64,000 nt of DNA from an uncultured Dorea sp. Lineage in GTDB: Bacteria > Bacillota > Clostridia > Lachnospirales > Lachnospiraceae. Position 1 is the stretch's first letter; the number at the start of each line of letters is the position of its first letter. Where the stretch lies: the NCBI GenBank assembly GCA_910580235.1, contig CAJTVU010000003.1, forward strand, positions 350,168 to 414,167. Direction: 5' to 3'. The notes under the pieces are model-generated. The model had not been told where the DNA came from, searched no databases, and saw nothing but the letters and a program-made list of their open reading frames with translations. The translations under genes and the position numbers were made by a program. This document shows, piece by piece, positions 8,798-16,950 of the stretch.

Positions 8798-9377
8798 TTC
8801 CCGTACCTCCCTTAAATGTGAAGTTCTGATATTCTCTTTCCAGCGCGCCTTTGTAGGCGTAATCAATCAGAATATTCCTCCCATGGATGACCGCACGGAC
8901 TCCTCCGACAAAGTCCTCCTTGCTCACCGTCAGAGTCATGCCTGTATGCTCTTCCAGCCAGTCCTTTTTGTCCGCGTCTGTCTCGTTAATATAGAGCGTC
9001 ATCTCCTCGCCGCCCGCAAACTTCGCGGCCTTCTCGACATAGGAGACAAGATGCCTTTTGTAACCTTCTGTCTTCATGAACTCCTGAAGCTTCTCTTCTA
9101 CTTCCCTGAATATCTCCTTCTTCAGCTGCTTCTGCGTCTTCCCAAGCTCCCGCTTAAGCTCCAGCTGTGCCTTAGAGGCGGCCATGGCAAACTGCTGCTT
9201 CGCCAAAGTCACCTCCGCTTTAATACGGGTCTCGGACTGGCGCAGGATCTCCGCCTTGTGCTGCTCATTTATGTTCTCAAGCGCTTTTCTGTGCTGTCCG
9301 ACGATCGCATCCGCCTGCATCCTCGCTTCCAGCATAGCCGCATCCTTAATATGCGCCGTCTTTTCCTGCAAAGTCAC
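8790..9377 (-). CDS. ntpE: V-type ATPase subunit E
   Basis: Peripheral-stalk subunit E, 195 residues: a long N-terminal amphipathic helix (about residues 1-105, rich in A, E, K and Q) followed by a globular C-terminal domain ending GVRAVIHGRNILIDYAYKGALEREYQ, typical of the E-subunit C-terminus. The start is GTG at 9377 with GCAGGTGA upstream. It probably pairs with the small coiled-coil protein at 13161-13472 to form the stator. Confidence 0.85.
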   Translation of the reverse strand: MTLQEKTAHIKDAAMLEARMQADAIVGQHRKALENINEQHKAEILRQSETRIKAEVTLAKQQFAMAASKAQLELKRELGKTQKQLKKEIFREVEEKLQEFMKTEGYKRHLVSYVEKAAKFAGGEEMTLYINETDADKKDWLEEHTGMTLTVSKEDFVGGVRAVIHGRNILIDYAYKGALEREYQNFTFKGGTGIG

Positions 9378-9404
9378 CTATATCACCTGCTTCCCTTTCT
9401 TGTG

Positions 9405-9713
9405 CTATAGCTTCAGCCCTATCGCTTCATTTACATAAGATGTGATAAAGTCTTTCTTACGTCCGGTTCCGTGCCTGTCGGGAATCTCGATGAGAAGCGG
9501 CATCGTCCGCTCCAATTTGATCTCGTTTATAAGATCCGGGAATTCCCGCCCGAATTTCTCAGTCAGCAGGATAATCCCTACATCCTTATTATCCATAGCG
9601 TTCTCTATCGCCGCTTTGAGCTCCTGCCGCTCGTGGACTACCACTCCGTCCACGCCTGCAAGACGCATTCCCGTCAGAGTATCGACATTATCACTGATCA
9701 GATACATCCTCAT
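9405..9713 (-). CDS. ntpF: V-type ATPase subunit F
   Basis: A 102-residue central-stalk subunit (named NtpG in Enterococcus hirae). It has the family opening MYLISDNVDTLTGMRLAGVDG and the core DVGIILLTEKFGREFPDLINEIK. It starts one base after the ntpK stop codon, so translation is probably coupled. ATG at 9713 is annotated; the ATG two codons later is also possible. Confidence 0.9.
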   Translation of the reverse strand: MRMYLISDNVDTLTGMRLAGVDGVVVHERQELKAAIENAMDNKDVGIILLTEKFGREFPDLINEIKLERTMPLLIEIPDRHGTGRKKDFITSYVNEAIGLKL

Positions 9714-9714
9714 C

Positions 9715-10146
9715 TTAGAGCTGCCCCAGGATCATAAAGGATATGATAAGCCCATACAGGCACACGCCTTCTGCAAGGCCCACGAAGATAAGGGACTTGC
9801 CAAGCGCGCTCGAATCCTCGCTGATCGCCCCAAGCGCCGCGCTCGCCGCGCTCGCCACGGCGATGCCGCCGCCCACACATGACAGACCGGTTGACAGTGC
9901 GGCTGCAATATAGCCAAGCCCCGTTGCATTTCCCGCGAAAGCCGCCGCGTCTGCCGCGTGCACCGGGCTCCCGCCGAACATCATGATCGCCGCGATCGTC
10001 ATCGCGCCAAAGTAAAAGAATGCATTGGCGCCCACAGCTCTCTTATAACGTTTCTTATTCTTCTCACCGATCAGATAGTAGCCGAACGGAATAATGATGC
10101 CAAGTACTAAGGCGCCGATTAATAATAATTTTACTGCTAATGTCAT
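9715..10146 (-). CDS. ntpK: V-type ATPase membrane ring subunit K
   Basis: The proteolipid rotor subunit, 143 residues with four predicted membrane helices. The ion-binding carboxylate is probably the glutamate in GLAEGVCLYG in the last helix. The ATG at 10146 is preferred because AGGAGG lies 9 nt upstream; an ATG at 10164 overlaps that ribosome-binding site. The glutamine and threonine residues that form the Na+ site in the Enterococcus protein are not obvious by eye, so I do not assign Na+ or H+ specificity. Confidence 0.92.
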   Translation of the reverse strand: MTLAVKLLLIGALVLGIIIPFGYYLIGEKNKKRYKRAVGANAFFYFGAMTIAAIMMFGGSPVHAADAAAFAGNATGLGYIAAALSTGLSCVGGGIAVASAASAALGAISEDSSALGKSLIFVGLAEGVCLYGLIISFMILGQL

Positions 10147-10188
10147 GATTGTGATCCTCCTCATATTCGCTCTGTTTTTTACTTATTC

Positions 10189-12114
10189 TCACTTATGCTC
10201 ATTAAATGGCTTGAATTCTCGCCCATTCCCCTTATAGAAGCGGCTGAACATCTCATAATATTCCAGCCTCAGCACCTGGATCCCGACGACCAGGCCCTCC
10301 AGGGCGCACACAATAATATTCCCGAGTACGAACGCGATCCAGTTCGTATTACCGTTGGCCGCTCCCGAAAGCATGAGCACGACCTCCATCATGGCCGCGT
10401 GGCTCACTGCGAATGCCCCGATACGGACATAAGAGATCGTGTTGGAGAAATAGCTGAGCATCGTCTCAAACAGCTCGAAGAATGCCTGCACGATAAACAT
10501 CACTTTCCCCTCTTCTATCTTCTCCCGCTTCCTTCTGACCAGGTTCCCGAGCGGCTCCTTGAACACAAAGCACAATACAGGCCCCCCAAGGAATATAACC
10601 ATCAGCACATTCCCTGGAACTCTGTGCCCTGTCATGTACAGGACGATCGTCAGAACTAAGAATCCATAGAATACAAGCCCTGCCAGGCCATTTTGCGAGA
10701 ACAGCATATTTTCAAGATCATGGGCTTTGGCCGCGTTCGCTACATTGAACAGCATCACCAGTATATTGAGCGCCATTCCGAACGCGATCGCGATGACGAA
10801 TACTGTGTTCAGCTGTCCTATGAACGGCAGGTTTGCCATCGCCTCCGCAGGCCTTAGCCAGCGGGCTTCCAGAATATCCTCGAACCCGAATATACTTCCG
10901 AACATAAAGCCGAAAAATGTCGAAAATATACCCGCAACAGAGATGATACCTGCAAGGTTGATCTTCTTCGTAAGATATAAAAGCCCTCCTCCTAAGAACA
11001 GGCAGAGCCCCTGCCCTACGTCGCCGAACATGGCTCCAAAGATGAACGTATACGTAATCGCCACGAACATAGTCGGGTCAAGCTCATCGTGGGCAGGCAG
11101 GCCGTACATGCGGATAAACATCTCAAAAGGCCGGAAGAGCTTCGGGTTCTTAAGCTTCGTGGGCGGCTCTCCAAAATACCTGGCGCGGTCTTCCTCCACC
11201 ATAATGAACACTTTCTCGTCCTTCTCTGCCTCTTTCACAAATGCCTCTACATCTTCTTCTCCCATCCAGCCGCACAAGATATAAGATTCTGACTGATCGT
11301 CATTCATCCTTGCGGCCAGCTTGCGGACGTCGAAGTTATCGCACATATTCTCCAGACGCTTCCTTGCTCCCAGAAGCTGCGCTCCATGGCTCTTCATAAG
11401 CGTCTGTATCTCTTGTCTTATCCGCCCGATCTCGCTCTTCGTATCTTCGATCTCCTGCATGATGCTCTCATAAGCCGCCGCAGGAGTCCCCACATATTCT
11501 CCTGCGAGGGAGATCCGCTCAAAATGCAGAGAGCTAAATACCGAGTCCACCTTGCTCACATCGGCGTTGGCGACAAAGTAGCATCCGTACACATGGCTGT
11601 CGCTCCGGATCCCTTCCAGGAACACTGCGTTCAGATCCTCAAAGAGATACCGTTCCAGCTTGCGGTAATAATCTATGCCTATCCTCCCGAAGCGGACCTG
11701 CATATACTGATACTTCATGACTTTCTGGATATCTACGTCCAAAGAGCGGAAAGGCTCCAGCACGTCGGCCCTCTCTTTTAGCTCATCTCGCTTTCTTTTA
11801 AGCAGCTCTTTTCTCTCCATGAGCTCCAGATAATCATGATTGATGTCCCGCACAAGCTTCAGAATGTCCTCTTTCTCTATGCTCAGATCCGCATGGTACT
11901 CTCCTGTTGGAAGGAACTTTACAAACTGCTCTACTTTAGCAAGCGGCTCTTTATACGGGTTCATTTCCACAAAAGGCAGAAGGTTATCCGCCGTCTTAAG
12001 CTCAGTGACCGCATTCTCAAGCTGCATCTCGTATTTGGAGAGGTACACCTCGCACACACGGTCAATATCCGCCTTAGGGCCGCTGACGCTTAAGAACTTC
12101 ATCTTCACAATCAT
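10189..12114 (-). CDS. ntpI: V-type ATPase subunit I (a subunit)
   Basis: The large stator membrane subunit, 641 residues. The N-terminal half is soluble with coiled coils (about residues 1-330). The C-terminal half has about seven membrane helices, including FGAMFGDVGQGL and the VRIGAFAVSHAAMM region that carries the essential arginine. The ATG at 12114 lies in TAATG with the ntpC stop codon and has GGGAGG upstream, so translation is coupled. An in-frame ATG at 12174 inside ntpC is rejected because it has no Shine-Dalgarno. Confidence 0.93.
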   Translation of the reverse strand: MIVKMKFLSVSGPKADIDRVCEVYLSKYEMQLENAVTELKTADNLLPFVEMNPYKEPLAKVEQFVKFLPTGEYHADLSIEKEDILKLVRDINHDYLELMERKELLKRKRDELKERADVLEPFRSLDVDIQKVMKYQYMQVRFGRIGIDYYRKLERYLFEDLNAVFLEGIRSDSHVYGCYFVANADVSKVDSVFSSLHFERISLAGEYVGTPAAAYESIMQEIEDTKSEIGRIRQEIQTLMKSHGAQLLGARKRLENMCDNFDVRKLAARMNDDQSESYILCGWMGEEDVEAFVKEAEKDEKVFIMVEEDRARYFGEPPTKLKNPKLFRPFEMFIRMYGLPAHDELDPTMFVAITYTFIFGAMFGDVGQGLCLFLGGGLLYLTKKINLAGIISVAGIFSTFFGFMFGSIFGFEDILEARWLRPAEAMANLPFIGQLNTVFVIAIAFGMALNILVMLFNVANAAKAHDLENMLFSQNGLAGLVFYGFLVLTIVLYMTGHRVPGNVLMVIFLGGPVLCFVFKEPLGNLVRRKREKIEEGKVMFIVQAFFELFETMLSYFSNTISYVRIGAFAVSHAAMMEVVLMLSGAANGNTNWIAFVLGNIIVCALEGLVVGIQVLRLEYYEMFSRFYKGNGREFKPFNEHK

Positions 12115-13157
12115 TAAACCACACCTCCCAGGTACCCTAACGTCTCTGCCCTGGACAAACCATAGCGGATACACTCAAGGGCTGTTGTTAATTTATCAAT
12201 CTCTTCTTCTTTTAAAAATAAATACGTGTTAATCGTAGCGATCGAATATGGATCGCGCCGTTTATCCAATATATACAGGTGCCTCAAGATGTCTTTGCAG
12301 CTTCTCTCCAGCGACTTCACATCTTGTGCATGGTACCTTCTCGCATAATAAGTGCCGGCCATCCTGCGCTCCAGCTCCTCCACTGTCGGCGCCTCCGCCA
12401 GAAGCTTGAACTCCTCTACGCTCAGACGATAATGGTAAGGGATCGTAAGCATATAGATATCCGGAGCCAGCATGTTATAATATTTCTTCGCACGATATGT
12501 CCACTGAAGGTTCAGAAGGTCGATCTTCGTGCCGAAATCCCGAAGGAATATCTCCTTCTCCTTTCCCGATAAAAGGCGTTTCCCCTTCCGCCACATCGTG
12601 GAGAAATAATAAAGATCCAGAGCAAGATCGTAATCGAACAATGTAGCGGCTCCCGAATCCCGAAGCTTCCGAAGCGGCTCATAATACTCTGTATCTTTCA
12701 GATTGTCTACCAGCTCTTCGACATTTTTAGAAGTGATAAGCCTGTCAATAGATATCCTCGAATATCTGTCAAAAAACTGTTTTTTATGTTCCAGATCAAA
12801 AGGCTTCTCATAATGGTTAAATACAATGCGAAGGCAGTAATTGATCAGAGCCACTTCATACCTCTTCCAGTACTGCTTCAGGAACTTCTTCTGCCGGATC
12901 CCTGAGAACCGGAATATCCGCGCGTAGTCGTCAAACAGCGACTCACTTAACACCTTCTCAACGTTCCCCCTGTGGTAAAGAGACACATCCATCTGCCCAA
13001 TGTACTTTTCATAGGCCGGCTTGCTCTTCAGGAATTCAATGGCTTCCGGGACGCTCCTCATCCCTGCGATAGCCTCGAAGTCCCTCTCTGACAGGAGCTT
13101 TGCCTGCATAGCGCACACTTTAGCGACGATGCCGCTATATGACATAAGGTTCCCCAT
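12114..13157 (-). CDS. ntpC: V-type ATPase subunit C
   Basis: Subunit C (d-type) is the funnel linking the central stalk to the K ring. The 347-residue, mostly helical protein has the family-like opening YSGIVAKVCAMQAKLLSERDFEAIAGM and repeated three-helix architecture. GAGGTG lies upstream of the ATG at 13157; the gene begins 3 nt after the small first gene and ends in a TAATG overlap with ntpI. Confidence 0.88.
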   Translation of the reverse strand: MGNLMSYSGIVAKVCAMQAKLLSERDFEAIAGMRSVPEAIEFLKSKPAYEKYIGQMDVSLYHRGNVEKVLSESLFDDYARIFRFSGIRQKKFLKQYWKRYEVALINYCLRIVFNHYEKPFDLEHKKQFFDRYSRISIDRLITSKNVEELVDNLKDTEYYEPLRKLRDSGAATLFDYDLALDLYYFSTMWRKGKRLLSGKEKEIFLRDFGTKIDLLNLQWTYRAKKYYNMLAPDIYMLTIPYHYRLSVEEFKLLAEAPTVEELERRMAGTYYARRYHAQDVKSLERSCKDILRHLYILDKRRDPYSIATINTYLFLKEEEIDKLTTALECIRYGLSRAETLGYLGGVV

Positions 13158-13160
13158 ATC

Positions 13161-13472
13161 CTACACCTCAATGATCTTCTGCAAGATGGATCCTGCATAC
13201 GCGCTATGGTTATCTGCATATTCCCGCTCCAGCTCTTCTATGACAGACTGGTTCTTCTCCCGCTGCTCCAGAAGAAGAGCTTCCATCTTCTCCTCCCGCT
13301 CACGGCGGATCAGATCCAGCTCCTTCTTTGTCCTGGCCGCAACGTCACGGTCAAAAGCATCCCGCTTTTCTTGCAGCTCCTTTTCTATCTCAGCCTTCTG
13401 CTCTCCAGCCCGCTCCACCACAGCCTCTGCCGCCGCCTCGATTTCTGCTAATTTTTCAATAACAGAATTCAT
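13161..13472 (-). CDS. V-type ATPase peripheral-stalk coiled-coil subunit (G/H-like)
   Basis: A 103-residue, almost entirely charged coiled-coil protein, first gene of the operon. Composition, size and position match the small stator subunit called NtpF in Enterococcus and AhaH in archaea, the partner of subunit E. There is no catalytic motif. The upstream sequence contains GGGGGCGG as a possible Shine-Dalgarno. Gene nomenclature differs between organisms, so no symbol is given. Confidence 0.8.
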   Translation of the reverse strand: MNSVIEKLAEIEAAAEAVVERAGEQKAEIEKELQEKRDAFDRDVAARTKKELDLIRREREEKMEALLLEQREKNQSVIEELEREYADNHSAYAGSILQKIIEV

Positions 13473-13538
13473 ATAGCCGCCCCCATTTCTGCCTAAATTA
13501 TGAATAACTTATGATACTTACTAAAATACTCTTATTCC

Positions 13539-13567
13539 ATTTAAATTACTATAGTAAATTTTTACAA
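13539..13567 (-). promoter_or_regulatory. Possible V-ATPase operon promoter with palindrome
   Basis: On the minus strand a weak TTGTAA/TTAAAT pair at 17 nt encloses the perfect 12-bp palindrome TTACTATAGTAA (13546-13557) in its spacer. The surrounding AT-rich leader also repeats TACTTACT. The palindrome is certain; promoter and operator function is a guess. Confidence 0.3.
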
Positions 13568-13620
13568 AAAACTTATCTAAAATGTATGTAAAATACTTAC
13601 TTTTAATATATTTTACAAAT

Positions 13621-13649
13621 TTGACTTTTGCGCCAAAGCACGGTACACT
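13621..13649 (+). promoter_or_regulatory. Probable trmB promoter
   Basis: TTGACT, a 17-nt spacer and TACACT lie 38 nt upstream of the trmB start codon. Confidence 0.55.
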
Positions 13650-13686
13650 TATCATGCGAAAAAGCACTGATAAGGAGGCCTCTGTT

Positions 13687-14355
13687 ATGCGTCTTAGAAA
13701 TATCCCCCGCGCCGACAGCGTATTATGCGCGTGCCCGCTCGTCGTTAAGGACGGTTCTTCCCATCGCGAGAGCTGGGCGCAGGAAGTATTTGGAAATCAT
13801 AATCCCATACACATCGAGATAGGCATGGGGAAAGGACAATTCATCCTCTCTCTTTCCAGATACAATCCTCATATCAATTATATCGGCATCGAGCGTTATT
13901 CCAGCGTCCTCCTTCGGGCGGTGGAGAAGATATCCCCTCCGAAGAGCCCGGAGGATCCCCGGCCCCTCGACAACCTCAGGTTCATCTGTATGGATGCGGC
14001 GCATATCGAATCCGTCTTCTCACCGGAAGAAGTGGATCGCATCTACCTGAATTTCTCTGACCCGTGGCCAAAAGCCCGGCACGCGCACCGCCGCCTCACC
14101 TCCAGGGAATACCTTGAGAGATATAGCCACATATTGTCCACAGACGGGCAGATAGAGCTTAAGACAGATAACAGAGGCCTTTTTGAATTTTCCGTCCGTA
14201 CGATCCGGGAATCTTCTGTCTGGTCCTTATCCGCCTGCACCTATGATCTGCATCATGACGAGGCCATGAACGAAGGGAACGTCATGACCGAATATGAAGA
14301 GAAGTTCTCATCCATGGACAACCCCATATGCAAATTAATTGCACGAAGACAATGA
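13687..14355 (+). CDS. trmB: tRNA (guanine46-N7)-methyltransferase
   Basis: This SAM-dependent enzyme makes m7G46 in the tRNA variable loop. The 222-residue protein has the SAM-binding motif HIEIGMGKGQFI, the YIGIERYSSVLLRAVEK block, the NLRFICMDA region and the diagnostic NFSDPWPKARHAHRRLTS motif of TrmB. Start at 13687 has AAGGAGG 8 nt upstream; an upstream ATG at 13582 lacks one. The TGA stop lies inside the left end of a palindromic repeat (14352-14424). Confidence 0.95.
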   Translation: MRLRNIPRADSVLCACPLVVKDGSSHRESWAQEVFGNHNPIHIEIGMGKGQFILSLSRYNPHINYIGIERYSSVLLRAVEKISPPKSPEDPRPLDNLRFICMDAAHIESVFSPEEVDRIYLNFSDPWPKARHAHRRLTSREYLERYSHILSTDGQIELKTDNRGLFEFSVRTIRESSVWSLSACTYDLHHDEAMNEGNVMTEYEEKFSSMDNPICKLIARRQ

Positions 14356-14424
14356 TATTGGAGCCAAAAGCCATGCCTTTTTATGCAAGCATAAAATGCA
14401 TGACCTTTTGACCCTAGCATCATA
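14352..14424. repeat. Palindromic interspersed element (TGATACC family), copy A
   Basis: The ends ATGATATTGG and CCTAGCATCAT are imperfect inverted repeats. The interior is an imperfect AAAAGCCATGC/GCATGACCTTTT stem around an inner perfect TTTATGC-AA-GCATAAA hairpin. It closely matches the element at 20891-20960. The trmB stop codon is part of its left end. Confidence 0.75.
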
Positions 14425-14456
14425 TAATAAAGTAAGAATTTTTTTAGGAGTCCGAA

Positions 14457-14606
14457 ATGGGGAAACGATGCAGAAAGCCTCTGAAACATTATCTCTGTCT
14501 GCTTACTTACCGCAGGAAGTGCGGCGGGCATTTTTGGTCTTGTTTCCGTAAAGGGTTATGCGAGGTGTACAACATATTGAACCCCGGCCCGGACTGCCGG
14601 AAATAA
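14457..14606 (+). CDS. Small Cys-rich protein upstream of a thioredoxin
   Basis: A 49-codon ORF with a good AGGAG 6 nt before its ATG encodes a basic peptide with six cysteines (positions 5, 14, 22, 29, 35, 47), starting MGKRCRKPLKHYLCLLTYRR. Its stop lies 18 nt before the thioredoxin start, so the two are probably co-transcribed. I recognise no family. The cysteines next to a thioredoxin make a redox substrate or metal-binding role conceivable. It could also be an untranslated leader, but start, Shine-Dalgarno and spacing favour a gene. Confidence 0.5.
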   Translation: MGKRCRKPLKHYLCLLTYRRKCGGHFWSCFRKGLCEVYNILNPGPDCRK

Positions 14607-14623
14607 AAAGGTGGCAAGAGATT

Positions 14624-14941
14624 ATGCTGCGATTAACAGCCAGAAATTTTAAAATAGAAACCTGTGACCGGGATCTTCCCGTCGTCGTCATGTTTTATGC
14701 TCTCTGGTGCGGGAAATGCGCTATGATGAAGCCAATTGTAGAAGATATTGAGAAAAAGTACGCCGGACATATCAAGTTCTGTGGAGTCGACATCGAAGAG
14801 TCCCCCGACCTTGCAGACGAGTTCACTTCTAACACTATACCCACTTTCGTATTCTTCAGGGGCGGGAGAATCGTAGGCTTCCTACAGGGAATCCTCTCTC
14901 AGGAGGTATTTGAAGAAAGGATGGGAAGGATATTCAGATAA
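14624..14941 (+). CDS. Thioredoxin-family protein
   Basis: A 105-residue cytoplasmic thioredoxin fold with active site WCGKC (the usual enzyme has WCGPC), preceded by VVVMFYALWCG and followed by the cis-proline motif TIPTFVFFRGG. The WCGKC change is common in thioredoxin-like paralogs and usually shifts redox potential. The ATG at 14624 has AAAGGTGG at 9 nt. It follows the Cys-rich small ORF and ends just before a strong terminator. No thioredoxin reductase is nearby. Confidence 0.88.
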   Translation: MLRLTARNFKIETCDRDLPVVVMFYALWCGKCAMMKPIVEDIEKKYAGHIKFCGVDIEESPDLADEFTSNTIPTFVFFRGGRIVGFLQGILSQEVFEERMGRIFR

Positions 14942-14947
14942 ATGGAA

Positions 14948-14998
14948 AAGCCCGGGCAGGCGGACGGCATCTCGGATGCTGCCCGCCTGCCCGGGCTT
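14948..14998. terminator. Strong bidirectional hairpin between trx and glgB
   Basis: A perfect 16-bp GC-rich stem (14948-14963 with 14983-14998) encloses a 19-nt loop between convergent genes. T-rich sequence follows on the plus strand and a CTTTT on the minus strand. Confidence 0.75.
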
Positions 14999-15011
14999 AA
15001 ATGCTGTTTTC

Positions 15012-16919
15012 TTAAAATTCAAATATTGCTACCCCATACGGCGGTAATTTGTACGCAAAGGAGAAATCCCTGCCGTCGCACTCCTGCTTCTGCGCTTTAT
15101 ATGCAAGCGGCCTCTCTTCGCCTTTGCCCCCGTATTTTACATCATCGCTGTTAAGGATCAGCTTGTACTGCTTCTTCTCTGGGACTCCGACACGGTAATC
15201 GTCCCATTCCATAGGCGTAAAATTGATGACGAAGAGCAAGTTCTTCTTATTGTCTTTTGAATGCCGCACGAAACTGTAAATGCTCCGGTATGCATCATCT
15301 GCGTTAATCCACTCGAACCCTTTCCAGGACTGATCCATCTCATACAGCGCCTTTTTCTTTTTGTACAGGTGGAGCAGATCCCTCACCCAGTTCTGGATCG
15401 CCTGATGCTCCGGCTCTTCCAGAAGATACCAATCCAGCTCCCGCTCCTCGCTCCACTCCCTGAGCTGAGCGAACTCCTGGCCCATGAAGAGCAGCTTCTT
15501 TCCCACATGCCCCGTCATAAACGCGTACCCTGCCTTCAAGTTGGCATACTTGTCAAAGCCCAGTCCCGGCATCTTATTGAGCATAGAGCATTTCAGATGC
15601 ACAACCTCATCATGGGACAGGACAAGAATATATTTCTCACTGTACGCATAGCTCATAGCGAACGTCATGGCATTGTGATTGTCTTTTCTAAAATACGGAT
15701 CCAGCTTCATATATTCTGTAAAGTCATGCATCCAGCCCATATTCCACTTCAAGCTGAAGCCAAGCCCGTCGTCTTCCACATCCCCGGTAATCTTCGGCCA
15801 TGCCGTAGACTCCTCCGCGATCATAAGCGTCCCCGGATTCCTGCCAAGCACGACAGAATTCAGATGCTTGAAGAAATCAATCGCCTCCAGGTTCTGGTTC
15901 CCGCCGTATTTATTCGCCACCCACTGGCCGTCCTGTTTTCCGTAGTCTAAGTAGAGCATCGAAGCCACCGCGTCCACGCGAAGCCCGTCTATATGGAAAT
16001 GCTCGATCCAGAACAGCGCGTTGGAGATGAGGAAGTTACGCACTTCATTCTTGCCAAGGTCGAATATCTTCGTCCCCCAGTCTGGATGCTCTCCCTTTCT
16101 CGGATCGGCATATTCATAAGTCGGCGTTCCGTCAAAATCAGCCAGCCCATGCGCGTCTCTTGGGAAGTGTGCCGGAACCCAATCCAAAATGACCCCTATC
16201 TTATTGCGATGGAGATAATTCACCATCCATGCAAAATCTTCCGGCGTGCCGTATCTGCTCGTCGGTGCGAAATATCCCGTCACCTGATATCCCCAGGAGC
16301 CGTCAAAAGGATGTTCCGCTATGCCCATGATCTCCACATGGGTATAGCCCATGTCTTTTACATATTTCACGATTTCCCGGCCAAACTCTTTGTAAGTGTA
16401 GAACCCTTCGTCCTCTCTGCCAGGATGCCGCATCCAGGAGCCGATATGCACTTCGTAGATTGAAACCGGCTCTTCTGTATGGACCCACGTCTTTCTTGCA
16501 TCCATCCATAGATCGTCCGTCCACTTCAAATGCTCGATATCCACTACTTTAGATGCATTCCCCGGGCGCGTCTCCGCGTGGTTCGCATACGGGTCTGCCT
16601 TAAAGATATACTCGCCTGTATACGTTTCAATACAATATTTATACATTGAATATTTCCGCACATTTGGGATAAAGCACGTATAAATGCCGATGTTCTTTTC
16701 CCTCTTCATCGGATTCGCCGTCATATCCCATTCGTTAAATTCTCCTACGACAGAAACCGTTCTGGCGTTAGGCGCCCACACTGCAAAATATACCCCTTCT
16801 TTTTTCCCGTCTTTTACCATATGAGATCCCAGCTTCTTATAAATCTCATAATGATTCCCCTGCCCGAATAAATACTCGTCGAGTTCTCCTACTTCATAGC
16901 TTTTCTTCTTTTTTCCCAT
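15012..16919 (-). CDS. glgB: 1,4-alpha-glucan branching enzyme
   Basis: This GH13 enzyme introduces alpha-1,6 branches into glycogen. The 635-residue protein has an N-terminal CBM48-like domain (YFAVWAPNARTVSVVGEFNEWD), then the (beta/alpha)8 barrel. The catalytic residues are recognisable: the nucleophile Asp in GLRVDAVASMLY, the acid Glu in IAEESTAWP, and the transition-state Asp in LSHDEVVH. The C-terminus is a beta-sandwich. No other glycogen genes are adjacent. The TPR/P-loop gene 31 nt upstream may be co-transcribed. Confidence 0.95.
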   Translation of the reverse strand: MGKKKKSYEVGELDEYLFGQGNHYEIYKKLGSHMVKDGKKEGVYFAVWAPNARTVSVVGEFNEWDMTANPMKREKNIGIYTCFIPNVRKYSMYKYCIETYTGEYIFKADPYANHAETRPGNASKVVDIEHLKWTDDLWMDARKTWVHTEEPVSIYEVHIGSWMRHPGREDEGFYTYKEFGREIVKYVKDMGYTHVEIMGIAEHPFDGSWGYQVTGYFAPTSRYGTPEDFAWMVNYLHRNKIGVILDWVPAHFPRDAHGLADFDGTPTYEYADPRKGEHPDWGTKIFDLGKNEVRNFLISNALFWIEHFHIDGLRVDAVASMLYLDYGKQDGQWVANKYGGNQNLEAIDFFKHLNSVVLGRNPGTLMIAEESTAWPKITGDVEDDGLGFSLKWNMGWMHDFTEYMKLDPYFRKDNHNAMTFAMSYAYSEKYILVLSHDEVVHLKCSMLNKMPGLGFDKYANLKAGYAFMTGHVGKKLLFMGQEFAQLREWSEERELDWYLLEEPEHQAIQNWVRDLLHLYKKKKALYEMDQSWKGFEWINADDAYRSIYSFVRHSKDNKKNLLFVINFTPMEWDDYRVGVPEKKQYKLILNSDDVKYGGKGEERPLAYKAQKQECDGRDFSFAYKLPPYGVAIFEF

Positions 16920-16950
16920 ATCGCCTGTTCCCCTTACATTCCGATAAAAC

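Noticed and set aside
7982..8815. A 277-codon plus-strand frame opposite ntpA.
   Set aside because: Antisense shadow; His- and Arg-rich composition reflects reverse-complement codon bias.
9715..10146. Calling the V-ATPase a Na+ pump.
   Set aside because: The Gln and Thr ligands of the Enterococcus K subunit are not visible by eye in this sequence, so ion specificity is left open.
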